A DNA stretch of 53,096 bases from positions 1-53,096 of the forward strand of contig JAIQFG010000023.1 in assembly GCA_020073375.1 (NCBI GenBank), read 5' to 3'. Within the stretch, counting starts at the first letter, position 1, and the number at the start of each line of letters is the position of its first letter. Of this stretch, positions 18,038 to 26,404 are shown in pieces. The stretch comes from Terriglobia bacterium (GTDB lineage Bacteria; Acidobacteriota; Terriglobia; Acidiferrales; UBA7541). The position numbers and the translations under genes were made by a program. The notes under the pieces are model-generated. The model made no database searches. It saw only the letters and a list, made by a program, of their open reading frames with translations, and was not told the origin of the DNA.

Positions 18038-18283
18038 CTACTCGCTGGATTCCTGGTGATACTGAGGGGCCACGATTTCCGAATCCCGCACGCGGCGCGG
18101 GCGGAAGAAGAATCCCAGATGCCGCGCGCTGCATTGCCGGCAGCGGAACGGCCGCAGCAGCAACGGCGGCAGCATGAGCCACTCCAGCACGCCTTTCCTG
18201 TGGGAGCGCAGCACGTCCTTGCAACCGCATAGCGGGCAGCGCCGGGCGTCGATCCGGAGGGAAATTGCGTGTATTCGGGCCAT
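18038..18283 (-). CDS. Small zinc-ribbon protein
   Basis: An 81-residue basic protein with CPLCGC near residue 16 and CRQC near 48, about 27 residues between the pairs, and the pattern RSHRKGVLEWL, then Pro/Leu-rich, then RCRQCSARHLGFFF. One structural zinc is expected. It resembles the ORF at 6233-6436 in spacing and order, so the two look like members of one small family. No ribosome site precedes ATG 18283, so the start is uncertain. It is convergent with xerC. Function unknown. Confidence 0.55.
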   Translation of the reverse strand: MARIHAISLRIDARRCPLCGCKDVLRSHRKGVLEWLMLPPLLLRPFRCRQCSARHLGFFFRPRRVRDSEIVAPQYHQESSE

Positions 18284-18403
18284 CGGTCAGATTGAAACAC
18301 ATATTGTACCCCGCTTATTTATTTTGAAAAGCGGGTTTACGCCATTTCCAGTGTGAGCTATCCTGATCGGACCTTTTGAATCCATCTTGATAAGCGAGGG
18401 CAC

Positions 18404-19228
18404 ATGTCTTTGAAGCAGGGGACGGGATTGTTTTGCTTTCTAAAGAAGCTCATTTCCAGATTCGACGCGCGGGCGATCTTCGTGCTGGCGGTGCTGCTTG
18501 CGGGCCCCGCCGCGGCCTACGCGCAGACCGACGAGATCCAGGTGTACGACGCCGCGATCGCCGAAAAGGGCAAATTCAACCTGATGATTCACAGCAACTT
18601 CATCGGCATTGGGCATAAGGATCCCGCTTTTCCCGGAGGGCTGGTTGCCAACCATTCGTTTAACGGCACTGCCGAGTGGGCCTATGGCGTGACCGACTGG
18701 TTCGAGCAGGGGCTGTATATGCCGGTGTACACCATTTATTCTCCGGGGCACGGCGGATCGATTAACGGTTTCAAACTCCGCGAATTGTTCGTGCGACCTC
18801 ATGCCGACGACCACACGTTCTTCTATGGCGCCAATTTCGAGTTCAGCGTCAACTATTCGTACTGGGAGTCCAGGCACATCACTTCCGAAGTCCGGCCGAT
18901 CGTGGGCCTGCACCTGAAACCGGTGGACCTGATTTTCAATCCGATCGTGGATACCGACTACACCGGCGGTTTCGGAAACCTGGAATTCGTGCCGGCCACG
19001 CGAATCGCCTACAACATCAACGAAAAATACGCCGCCTCCATCGAGGAGTACGCGGACATGGGCCCGCTGCACAAATTCCTTCCCGGCAGCGAGCAATTTC
19101 ACGAAGTCTGGGCAGTCATGAATCGCTCGGGCAAAGTCTGGAACATTGAAACGGGCTTTGGGATTGGCGTGACGCCCGGCGCCGATAAACTGACGTTCAA
19201 ATTCATGATTTCACGCGACCTGAATTAG
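18404..19228 (+). CDS. Probable outer-membrane beta-barrel protein
   Basis: A 274-residue protein with a signal peptide (hydrophobic stretch about 24-36, cleavage likely after AAAYA before QTDE). The mature part is rich in alternating aromatic and polar residues with repeated strands (for example EWAYGVTDWFEQGLYMP, FSVNYSYW, WNIETGFGIGVTPGAD) and ends LTFKFMISRDLN, as expected for a small outer-membrane barrel. I do not recognise a specific family; it resembles putative transporter barrels. The gene stands alone downstream of a zinc-ribbon gene on the other strand. Role unknown. Confidence 0.6.
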   Translation: MSLKQGTGLFCFLKKLISRFDARAIFVLAVLLAGPAAAYAQTDEIQVYDAAIAEKGKFNLMIHSNFIGIGHKDPAFPGGLVANHSFNGTAEWAYGVTDWFEQGLYMPVYTIYSPGHGGSINGFKLRELFVRPHADDHTFFYGANFEFSVNYSYWESRHITSEVRPIVGLHLKPVDLIFNPIVDTDYTGGFGNLEFVPATRIAYNINEKYAASIEEYADMGPLHKFLPGSEQFHEVWAVMNRSGKVWNIETGFGIGVTPGADKLTFKFMISRDLN

Positions 19229-19406
19229 GGGCCATTCATGGGTACAGTGGATGCGCTCGATGGATTGAGTACGCGACTGCCCAGGCAATATGCAAAAGTG
19301 GCGTGCGGCCGTAAGGGCGCGGCAATGCCGTGCCCCTCCAACTGCGCCGTTTCCCAGCTACTTTCGGACCGCCTGTAAATTTTCATCCGCAAAGGGGAGA
19401 AACGCC

Positions 19407-19805
19407 ATGGCCGTGCACCAGCTTGTGGAGTATGCGGATGCCAGCCCAGAGGTCCGCGCCGTGTACGACGACATACGCGCCACGCGAAAGACGGACTTCA
19501 TCAATAATTTCTGGAAAGCGCTGGCAAACGATCCCGCGACGCTTAAGCGCACCTGGGAATCGGTCAAGCAAATCATGGCTCCCGGCGCTCTCGACCCTCT
19601 CACCAAGGAGATGCTCTACATCGCCGTCAGCGTCACCAATCAATGTTCGTACTGCATCGCATCGCACACGGCCTCGGCCCGCAACAAGGGCATGACCCCC
19701 GCCATGTTCCACGAATTGATGGCCGTCGTGGGCATGGCCAACGAAACCAATCGCCTGGTGGCCGGCTACCAGGTGGACATCGACGAGCAGTTCCAGACTC
19801 CTTGA
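19407..19805 (+). CDS. Carboxymuconolactone decarboxylase/AhpD-like protein
   Basis: A 132-residue all-helical protein of the CMD/AhpD family. ATG 19407 follows AAAGGGGAGA; the in-frame upstream start at 19290 is not supported. The redox motif is intact: Glu69, then Cys80-SYC-Cys83 and His87 (NQCSYCIASHTAS), the arrangement used by AhpD-type alkyl hydroperoxidases. It is therefore more likely a thiol peroxidase-type or unknown redox protein than a true lactone decarboxylase, which lacks the CxxC pair. No AhpC or dihydrolipoamide partner is nearby. It is expected in the cytosol as a trimer or hexamer. Confidence 0.85.
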   Translation: MAVHQLVEYADASPEVRAVYDDIRATRKTDFINNFWKALANDPATLKRTWESVKQIMAPGALDPLTKEMLYIAVSVTNQCSYCIASHTASARNKGMTPAMFHELMAVVGMANETNRLVAGYQVDIDEQFQTP

Positions 19806-19932
19806 TTTGAGAATCGATTTGAATTTCGTTTTGAACTTCGATCCTGTCCGCGTGCCGCGCCATTCCAATTGAACAACCCACTGCTGCGGCGGTTATTGCC
19901 GCTCTTTCCGCGCGATGCTAGGATGGCTCCGC

Positions 19933-20697
19933 ATGGCCCAGCAAATGCAAGCGCGTCCCCGTGTCGGGGTGCCGTGGCGCACCGCCGCCGAAGAAGCGGC
20001 GAATCAACGCAGCAAAATTGACAGGTATCTTCGCGCAGTCGAGCAAGCAGGCGGCGAGCCCGTGCTGGTTTCGCTAGCTTCAACTCCTTCGGACCTGAAG
20101 CGCCAGGCGGAAAATCTGGATGCGTTTGTATTGAGCGGCAGCCCCGCGGATTTGGACCCTGCGCACTTCGCGGCGAAGCGCCACCCCGCCACCGCCGATG
20201 CCGATGCCGCGCGCGAACGCACTGACTTCGCGGTGCTGGAGCACGCGTTCACCTCAGGCAAGCCCGTGCTCGCGATCTGCTACGGCATCCAGTCGCTCAA
20301 TGTGTTTCTTGGCGGGAGCCTGGTGCAGGATATTCCCACTGAACTCGGAACAACGATCTGCCACAGCCCCGAGGAGGATGAACTCCCCGACGGCACCGAG
20401 ACTCCGGACATGATCCACGGCGCGCAGATCGGCCAGGGCCGCGTGCGCAAACTTTCCGTTGCGCCGCAAGCCGAGGTGAATTCCTGGCATCATCAATCGG
20501 TGCTGGAGCCGGGGCTGGGCCTGCGCGTCACCGCGCGTTCGGCGGACGGCGTGGTCGAGGCGGTCGAGTGGACCATGGATGAAAACTGGGTTGTGGGCGT
20601 GCAATGGCATCCGGAACGGATGCCGGAGGACGCGCTGGCGCAGGCGTTGTTTCGCGATCTGATGTCGGCCGCGCGGCTGGCGCAGATGGCGAAGTAG
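19933..20697 (+). CDS. Class I glutamine amidotransferase-like hydrolase (peptidase C26)
   Basis: A 254-residue protein of the gamma-glutamyl-gamma-aminobutyrate hydrolase (PuuD-like) group, which cleaves gamma-glutamyl amides. The nucleophile Cys lies in the elbow LAICYGIQSLNVFLGG and the catalytic His-Glu in VVGVQWHPE; NSWHHQSV is a family motif for the substrate pocket. ATG 19933 is favoured by AGGATGG six bases upstream; ATG 19915 is an alternative adding six residues. No putrescine-pathway genes are adjacent, so the true substrate may be another gamma-glutamyl compound. Cytosolic. Confidence 0.88.
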   Translation: MAQQMQARPRVGVPWRTAAEEAANQRSKIDRYLRAVEQAGGEPVLVSLASTPSDLKRQAENLDAFVLSGSPADLDPAHFAAKRHPATADADAARERTDFAVLEHAFTSGKPVLAICYGIQSLNVFLGGSLVQDIPTELGTTICHSPEEDELPDGTETPDMIHGAQIGQGRVRKLSVAPQAEVNSWHHQSVLEPGLGLRVTARSADGVVEAVEWTMDENWVVGVQWHPERMPEDALAQALFRDLMSAARLAQMAK

Positions 20698-20766
20698 TCG
20701 GCGCAATTCCGCCTTGGCAACCATTATCGCCATCCAAGCCCTCAATGTATGTGGAGGTATTACCCA

Positions 20767-21666
20767 GTGCGGTTGAATTTGCGGACGGCGGGATGCGCGT
20801 GCTTGATCCTGATGCTGGGCGCGGCCTTTGGAATCCAGGCGCGCGCGCAGGAATTGTTGCCGGAGCAAAGCGCGGCAAAGGCCAAGCAGGTTTTGCAGCA
20901 GGTGATCGGCGCGCTGGGCGGACAGGCGTACCTGGACGTGCATGACTACACCTGCGAGGGGCGCATCGCGCAGTTCGGGACCAACGAGGATCTGATGGGC
21001 TACACGCCGTTCCGCGACCTCTGGCTGCTTCCGGACAAAAACCGCACCGAATATATTTCCAAGGGCGAGCACACGTTCCTCGGTTTCCTGATGGACGTGG
21101 ACGAGCTGATGATCACGCACGGCGGCGTGATGATCACCGTCTTCAACGGGAATGAAGGCTGGATGCTGGACAAGGCCGGCGTATCGAACCAGCCCGAGGA
21201 CGTGATCAAAAATTTCACCGACCAGCTGAAAACCGGAATGAACAGCATGTTGCGCGCGCGCCGCAACGAGCCTGGCGTCGAGGCGATGTACGGCGGAACC
21301 GACCTGATCGACCTGAAGGAAGCGGAATGGATCGAATTCACCGACAGCGATCATCGCAGCATGCGCCTGGCAGTGGATAAGAACACGCACCTGCCGCTGC
21401 GCTGGGTGGTGGCCACGCGCAATCCGGAAACGCGCGAGCGCTCCGAGGTCGTCACCAGCTACACGCAATACATCGCCTCCGACGGCGTGAAGACCGCGAT
21501 GAACATCGTGCGCGCGCGCGACGGCCGCAAAATCACGCAAACGTTCATGACCGGGTGCAAATACAATTCCAGCCTGGAGGCGCAGATGTTTACAAAAGCC
21601 TCGCTCGACGCGCGCGCCCCGGATGTGGCCAAGAAGGGCTACAAGACCGCGAAGGACAAGAATTAG
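20767..21666 (+). CDS. Exported protein, possibly LolA/LolB-like fold
   Basis: A 299-residue protein beginning at GTG 20767, chosen because GGAGGT lies 8 bases upstream; the ATG at 20749 overlaps that site. The N-terminus is a signal peptide (RLNLRTAG, hydrophobic core, ARAQ cleavage). The mature part has repeating strands (DVHDYTCEGR, DLWLLPDKNRTEYIS, VFNGNEGWMLDKAG, RLAVDKNTHLPLRWVV) as in outer-membrane-lipoprotein-carrier-like folds common in Acidobacteriota exported proteins. No catalytic motif is visible. The protein ends with a Lys-rich tail (KKGYKTAKDKN). Function unknown; lipid or cofactor binding is only a guess from the fold. Confidence 0.6.
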   Translation: MRLNLRTAGCACLILMLGAAFGIQARAQELLPEQSAAKAKQVLQQVIGALGGQAYLDVHDYTCEGRIAQFGTNEDLMGYTPFRDLWLLPDKNRTEYISKGEHTFLGFLMDVDELMITHGGVMITVFNGNEGWMLDKAGVSNQPEDVIKNFTDQLKTGMNSMLRARRNEPGVEAMYGGTDLIDLKEAEWIEFTDSDHRSMRLAVDKNTHLPLRWVVATRNPETRERSEVVTSYTQYIASDGVKTAMNIVRARDGRKITQTFMTGCKYNSSLEAQMFTKASLDARAPDVAKKGYKTAKDKN

Positions 21667-21751
21667 GCCGTTCTGCTTTCTGCTCCGCATTCATCCCACT
21701 TTGTTCGCCCACGGTTTCGCGCGGAGTTCAGGTAGGGGATCCGCAAAGGCC

Positions 21752-21830
21752 TTGTAGCGCCGGCGTCTCGCCGGCATTTTTTCGCGCTGGAAAACGGCAA
21801 ACCCTGCCGGCGGGACACCGGCGCTACAAA
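21752..21830. repeat. GTAGCGCCGGCG...CGCCGGCGCTAC palindromic element
   Basis: This is a 79-bp inverted repeat with outer arms TTGTAGCGCCGGCGTCTCGC and a complementary arm ending ACACCGGCGCTACAA. Relatives are at 28883-28957 and 46930-47004, and a collapsed form at 27322-27343. It lies between convergent genes. Confidence 0.9.
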
Positions 21831-21840
21831 ACCCTCGGTC

Positions 21841-22422
21841 TCACCGGGCGGGCGCGGGGAATTGCACTTTGGGCGCTTCGCGCGTAGCCTCCGTCGCCGT
21901 GAAGTAAGCGTTGTTGCGCTGGAAGCCGGCCCACCCGGCGAAGATGCTGTTGGGAAAGAGCCCGATGTAGGTGTTGTAGTCCTGGATGGCGTCGTTGTAG
22001 CGCTTGCGTTCGACGGCGATCCGGTTTTCCGTGCCCGCCAGCTCATCCTGCAGACGCAGGAAATTTTCGTTCGATTTTAATTGCGGATAGTTTTCGACAA
22101 TCAGCAGCAGGCGGCCGATCGCTCCGTCGAGCTGGCCGTTGGCGGCGATTTTATCCGCGGGCGTCTGCGCGCCCAGCAGCGCGGAACGCGCCGCGGCGAT
22201 GTCGTGAAACACGGTTTGTTCCTGCGCCGCGAAACCCTTCACGGCTTCCACAAGGTTCGGGATCAGATCGGCGCGCCGCTGCAGAACTACGTCCACTTGT
22301 GCCCAGTCCGATTTCACCGTTTCATTTTTCCGCACCATTTCATTGCGGCTGCTCACGTACGACCCGCCAACCATGAGCGCGACGATTACGACCACCGCCA
22401 GAACCACAAGTCCCTTTTTCAT
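21841..22422 (-). CDS. lemA: LemA family protein
   Basis: A 193-residue LemA protein: a short cytoplasmic tip, one N-terminal membrane helix (LVVLAVVVIVALMVGGSYV), then a long extracytoplasmic four-helix coiled-coil region with the family marks WAQVDVVLQRRADLIPNLVEAVKGF, ENYPQLKSNENF and ENRIAVERKRYNDAI...FPNSIFA. ATG 22422 follows GGGAGGACGCGC. LemA proteins are often encoded with TPM-domain proteins (here 23281-24096); the pair is thought to act at the envelope, but the mechanism is unknown. A nucleotidyltransferase gene separates the two here, which is unusual. Confidence 0.93.
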   Translation of the reverse strand: MKKGLVVLAVVVIVALMVGGSYVSSRNEMVRKNETVKSDWAQVDVVLQRRADLIPNLVEAVKGFAAQEQTVFHDIAAARSALLGAQTPADKIAANGQLDGAIGRLLLIVENYPQLKSNENFLRLQDELAGTENRIAVERKRYNDAIQDYNTYIGLFPNSIFAGWAGFQRNNAYFTATEATREAPKVQFPAPAR

Positions 22423-22533
22423 GCGCGTCCTCCCGAACCTGCACCTGCCCCAATGTTATCGATTTCGACCGCCCCGCGAAATTTCATGCCGGGCGCCGCA
22501 ATTCCCAGGTTTTAGTTCCCGCCGCGCCCTCGG

Positions 22534-23256
22534 CTATGCTTTCGTATCCAGCCAGCGGTCGAACTTGTCCGTCACCGCTTCCACAAACGCGAAATATAAG
22601 TTCAAGGTTTTGCCGATGTCGATTTCCTGCGGCTCCTTTTTCCCTTCGCGAAAATCAAGAATCGTATGAAAACCGCCCGGATCGCCGCCGGCGAACTGGC
22701 CTATCCGCGCGATGGCCTCGCGCTTGTTTGCCGCGGGCGCCTCGCCCATCGCGATCAGGGCGTGGCGAAACAGCGTCGTGAACGACGAAAACGAGGAGGC
22801 CATAAGGTCCAGATACAGCTTCGGTTTTCGGGGCGCGGCCAGCATGGCATGGCGCAGACGCAACCAGCCGGTCCGCAACTCGCGCTCAACTTGAATGGCA
22901 TGGTAGTGCAGCGGCACGGAAATGTCCGCCAGCACGTCCGCGCCGAATAAAACTTGATGATGGGCCTTCATGTCCAGCAATTCCATGGCGAAGACATCCG
23001 CGGACCGGGTCAGTTCCTCCAGCGTAAAAATCAGCGGAGGTCCATGCCCCTGCTTGCTCCACCATTGCACCGGTTCATGCAACGCTTCGATCCTTCGCGC
23101 ATCGGCGCGGTCAACGACGCAAAGCACGTTAAGATCCGAGTGCCGGGAATGAAATTCTCCAGTTACCGCCGAACCGTACAGGATCACGGCTCTTAGATTG
23201 TCTCCGGCCGCGGTTTTCAGTTTTTGGACGAATTCGTCGAGCTTAGGATTTGTCAA
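22534..23256 (-). CDS. Nucleotidyltransferase-domain protein (pol beta/MNT fold)
   Basis: A 240-residue protein starting at TTG 23256, with GGAG six bases upstream; there is no better ATG. The N-terminal 90 residues show the nucleotidyltransferase core: VILYGSAVTGEF followed by HSDLNVLCV, the GSx10DxD-type metal and nucleotide site, here with Asp then Asn, so only one of the usual two Asp is kept in that pair. The rest is helical (DLMASSFSSFTTLFRHALIAMG) and could be a HEPN-like or substrate domain. It lies 24 bp after the TPM gene and before lemA, all on the minus strand, so probably one operon. Transfer of a nucleotide to a protein or small molecule is possible; activity is unproven. Confidence 0.75.
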   Translation of the reverse strand: MTNPKLDEFVQKLKTAAGDNLRAVILYGSAVTGEFHSRHSDLNVLCVVDRADARRIEALHEPVQWWSKQGHGPPLIFTLEELTRSADVFAMELLDMKAHHQVLFGADVLADISVPLHYHAIQVERELRTGWLRLRHAMLAAPRKPKLYLDLMASSFSSFTTLFRHALIAMGEAPAANKREAIARIGQFAGGDPGGFHTILDFREGKKEPQEIDIGKTLNLYFAFVEAVTDKFDRWLDTKA

Positions 23257-23280
23257 ATACAGCTCCTTCTTGCGCGCCGT

Positions 23281-24096
23281 TCACCAACTCCCACTCGCGC
23301 CGCCCCCTCCAAACGATCCCCCGCCGAAGCCGCCAAACCCGCCACCTCCGCCCCCGCCTCCCCAGGAGCCGCCCCCGCCAACCCAGGGTCCGCCCATCCC
23401 CCATCCGCCTCCGCGGCGGCGCGGCCCGATCATTCCGCCGAACACAAGCCTAAGGAAGAAACCGGAAATTGGAAAAAAAACAAAAACAACGATGATGACC
23501 AGCCAAACCATGCTCGAGACCGGAAGCGATTCATCGGGCTCGGCGGAAGGGGCCGCTCCGCCGGAAAGCGTATCCAGCGTGACGTTTTGATCTTCGGCAA
23601 TGGTAATCGCAACACGCTGCGTGATGAGCAGCATGGCGCCGCTGTAATCACCCTGGCGCAAGAACGGCACGGCTTCGCGCAAGAAGCCGCCTACCTTGCC
23701 GTCCGGCAAGACTGCCTCAAGGCCGTAACCCACTTCGACGCGATCTTTCCGATCGTTGGGAGCGAGTAGAATCATGACGCCGCGCGCCTGCTGCTTCGGC
23801 CCCACGCCCCATTCCGTCGCTAGGTCAATCGAGTATTGCTCGATGGGCTCCCCTTCGAGCGAAGATACGGTGACCACAGCAATCTGCGCCTTCGTCTTCC
23901 GATCGACTTCGGCGCACAGCGCGGTCAATTTTTCCGTGGCCTGCGCGCTCAGCACGCCCGCGAAATCGTTGACATATCCTTGCGGCTTGAGGTTTTTGAC
24001 TTGTTCGGAATAAGCGCACGGAGCACTTGAGAGCAGGGCCAAAAATAAGAAGAGAGATCCCACGATGGATTTCGGAAACCGAAATGGAAGAGACAT
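23281..24096 (-). CDS. TPM-domain membrane protein (YgcG-like)
   Basis: A 271-residue protein with a signal peptide (GSLFLFLALLSSAPCAYS), a TPM/YgcG domain at about 30-165 (GYVNDFAGVLS, KTKAQIAVVTVSSLEG, DRVEVGYGLEAVLPDG), one membrane helix (about 200-222, VWLVIIVVFVFFPISGF) and a C-terminal tail of nearly pure Gly with Trp, Phe and Ser. This is the usual layout of the TPM_phosphatase (DUF477) family. Related domains include a thylakoid repair phosphatase, but most bacterial members have no known activity. It heads a probable operon with the nucleotidyltransferase and lemA genes. Confidence 0.9.
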   Translation of the reverse strand: MSLPFRFPKSIVGSLFLFLALLSSAPCAYSEQVKNLKPQGYVNDFAGVLSAQATEKLTALCAEVDRKTKAQIAVVTVSSLEGEPIEQYSIDLATEWGVGPKQQARGVMILLAPNDRKDRVEVGYGLEAVLPDGKVGGFLREAVPFLRQGDYSGAMLLITQRVAITIAEDQNVTLDTLSGGAAPSAEPDESLPVSSMVWLVIIVVFVFFPISGFFLRLVFGGMIGPRRRGGGWGMGGPWVGGGGSWGGGGGGGGFGGFGGGSFGGGGASGSW

Positions 24097-24247
24097 CTGG
24101 AGTCAGCTTTCGCGAGCAACTTCATCTTAGGATGGCCCTTCTCCGGCGTCAATGTCTGGGGGCCGCGCCTTCACTTACCGCGCACTTTGGCGTATGATCC
24201 CGCCCATACCGGAAATTCAAGACGAATCGGAAGTCAGCGGAGGAGCC

Positions 24248-25687
24248 ATGGCGAAGAAAATGTGGGTTGTGGTGGCCCTGATTGCGCTCTATGCCGGAAC
24301 TGTGTCCGCGCAGGACGCCAAGGCCAAGCTGCAGGCGGCCGTGAAGGCGATGGGCGACGTTCAATCGATCCAATATTCCGGGAGTGGGAAACTCGACACG
24401 TTTGGGCAATCCTACACGCCTACTGCGGCCTGGCCCGTGACGAACATCACCAGCTACACCAAGACCATCGACTACGCCTCCAAATCGGCGAAGGAAGAGT
24501 TGACGCGCGTCGAACCGAACCCGCCTGTGAAAGGCGGAGGGCGGCCGTTTGGCGGCGAGGATAAGCAGGTCAACTTCGTCAGCGGGTCATTCGCCTGGGA
24601 CCAGCCGGGCAACGCGCCGGTGCCGCAACTGGGCGCGGCCGCCGAGCGGCAGCTGCAGATCTGGCTCTCTCCGAACGGTTTTCTGAAAGCGGCCCTGGAA
24701 AATAACGCCACCATGAGGAAGGGGACGGTCGGGTCCGTCATTTCGTTCAAGACCGGAAAATTCACGGTGAACGGCACGATCGACGCCGACAACATGGTCA
24801 CCCGGACCGAGACCTGGCTGCCCAATCCCGTTCTTGGCGACATGCCCGTTGAGACGGTGTATTCGGGTTACAAGGATTTCGGCGGCGTGAAGTTCCCGAC
24901 GAGCATCGTGCAGAGCCAGGGCGGATTCCCCGTGCTGGAATTGACCGTAACGAACGTGAAGGCGAACCCGGGCCTTTCGGTTTCGGTGCCCGATGCGGTG
25001 AAAACGGCGAGCGCGCCTCCTGTGCGCGTGGTGTCGCAGAAGCTGGGGGACGGCGTGTGGTTCATGGGCGGAGGATCGCACAACAGCGTGCTGGTGGAAT
25101 TTCCGACCTACCTGGCGATGATTGAAGCGCCGCTGGGCGATGCGCGGTCGATGGCCGTGATGGCCGAGGCGCACAGGCTGGTTCCGGACAAGCCGATCAA
25201 GTACTTGATCAACACGCATCACCACTTCGACCACTTCGGCGGCGTCCGCGCGTACGTTGCGGCCGGTGCCACGATTATCACCAACGAGATGAATGTCGCG
25301 TCCTACCAGAAAATCTTTGCGGCGCCGCACACCCTCGATCCGGATGAATTGGCGAAAAATCCGAAGAAGGCCGAATTCATTCCGGTAAAGGGGAAATACG
25401 TTTTGACCGAGGCAGACCGGTCCATCGAGATTTACCGCGTGGAAGGCGACATGCACAACGGCGACATCATGATGGCGTATTTGCCCAAAGATAAAATCCT
25501 GGTGGAGGCCGACGATTTCACGCCGGACGCTCCCGGGGTACCGGCGCCCACGGGGCCGCGCCCCAAGATGTTTGAAGACAATCTGAAGAAGCAGCTCCTG
25601 CGCCTGAAACTGGATGTCGCGACGATTGCGCCGCTGCACGGCGTTGTGGTTCCATTTTCCGATTTCCAGAAGGCTGTGGGAGACTGA
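24248..25687 (+). CDS. Exported MBL-fold hydrolase with N-terminal lipoprotein-carrier-like domain
   Basis: A 479-residue protein with start ATG 24248 after GGAGGAG and a signal peptide cut near VSAQDAK. Residues 25-280 resemble the repeat-strand domain of other exported Acidobacteriota proteins (QYSGSGKLDTFGQSY, ETVYSGYKDFGGVKFP). Residues 290-479 form a metallo-beta-lactamase domain with NTHHHFDHFGGVRAY (canonical HxHxDH), VEGDMHNGD, LVEADDFTP and APLHGVVVPF. It therefore joins two modules, perhaps substrate binding plus hydrolysis. The substrate is unknown. It is divergent from the TPM operon and is followed by the cupin gene, with an 11-bp tandem repeat between. Confidence 0.85.
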   Translation: MAKKMWVVVALIALYAGTVSAQDAKAKLQAAVKAMGDVQSIQYSGSGKLDTFGQSYTPTAAWPVTNITSYTKTIDYASKSAKEELTRVEPNPPVKGGGRPFGGEDKQVNFVSGSFAWDQPGNAPVPQLGAAAERQLQIWLSPNGFLKAALENNATMRKGTVGSVISFKTGKFTVNGTIDADNMVTRTETWLPNPVLGDMPVETVYSGYKDFGGVKFPTSIVQSQGGFPVLELTVTNVKANPGLSVSVPDAVKTASAPPVRVVSQKLGDGVWFMGGGSHNSVLVEFPTYLAMIEAPLGDARSMAVMAEAHRLVPDKPIKYLINTHHHFDHFGGVRAYVAAGATIITNEMNVASYQKIFAAPHTLDPDELAKNPKKAEFIPVKGKYVLTEADRSIEIYRVEGDMHNGDIMMAYLPKDKILVEADDFTPDAPGVPAPTGPRPKMFEDNLKKQLLRLKLDVATIAPLHGVVVPFSDFQKAVGD

Positions 25688-25703
25688 ACGGAGATCGGTC
25701 GCG

Positions 25704-25747
25704 GATTGGAAGAAGATTGGACGAAGTTTGGACTAAGTTTGGACTAG
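25704..25747. repeat. 11-bp tandem repeat, four units, upstream of cupin gene
   Basis: Four consecutive 11-base units: GATTGGAAGAA, GATTGGACGAA, GTTTGGACTAA, GTTTGGACTAG, with a decayed fifth (GTTTGATAGAT). They lie in the short spacer between the MBL stop and the cupin start (25772). The period is about one DNA helical turn, so the units face the same side of the helix. Confidence 0.8.
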
Positions 25748-25771
25748 GTTTGATAGATGGGGGAGGTAGCG

Positions 25772-26239
25772 ATGGGAAGTTTCGCGATATTCCGGCGCTC
25801 CTGGGTGATTGTCCTGGGGATTGCCACAGTCGTTTCGCTTAGCACGGTGAAGGCCACCGACTTGAATCCGGCCGCGATCAGCATCAAGATGCCGGACCAG
25901 CTCCATTGGGTGGACTCGCCCAGCGGAATCAGCCAGGTCGTGCTTCATGGAGATCCCGACAAACCCGGGCTCTACATCGTGCTGGCCACATGGCACGCGC
26001 ACCACATGAGCCATCCCCACTTTCACCCCAATGACCGGTTTATCACAGTGATCAAAGGGACTTGGTGGGTCGGGACAGGAACCAAATTCGATCCCGATAA
26101 GACGGTCCCCATGCCCGCGGGGAGCTTCGTCACGCATTATGGCAAGCAGATCCATTACGACGGCGCCAAGGATGAGGACGTCACGCTGGAAATCCTCGGC
26201 GAGGGTCCGGCAACGAACACGCCCGCGGAAGAGAAGTAG
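25772..26239 (+). CDS. Exported cupin-domain protein
   Basis: A 155-residue protein beginning at ATG 25772 (GGGGGAGG upstream; the ATG at 25757 overlaps that site). An N-terminal signal peptide (RRSWVIVLGIATVVSL) directs export. The mature part is a single cupin barrel with metal ligands in HPHFHPNDRFITVIKG and a second motif around GSFVTHYGKQIHYDG. Exported cupins of this kind are often small-molecule-binding or dioxygenase-like; nothing shows which. Its TAG stop is part of a GTAG...CTAC palindromic element. The upstream tandem repeat may carry control sites. Confidence 0.82.
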   Translation: MGSFAIFRRSWVIVLGIATVVSLSTVKATDLNPAAISIKMPDQLHWVDSPSGISQVVLHGDPDKPGLYIVLATWHAHHMSHPHFHPNDRFITVIKGTWWVGTGTKFDPDKTVPMPAGSFVTHYGKQIHYDGAKDEDVTLEILGEGPATNTPAEEK

Positions 26240-26316
26240 GACAGACACTCCTGTCTGTTCGGTTTGGTGCGTGGCGATGAGGATTTAAACCGGACAGACA
26301 AGAGTGTCTGTCCTAC
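26236..26316. repeat. GTAG...CTAC palindromic element overlapping the cupin stop
   Basis: This is an 81-bp inverted repeat with the same core as 6514-6594: right arm CCGGACAGACAAGAGTGTC then TGTCCTAC. The first GTAG contains the TAG stop of the cupin gene, so the element borders directly on the coding sequence. Confidence 0.9.
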
Positions 26317-26404
26317 TTAGACCCGCGCCGCTTGACCTTTCCGCGGCCTGCCCGCACTATATTTTCGATGGGCTCCAAGTAGAGCCCACACCCGATTAAC
26401 TTCT

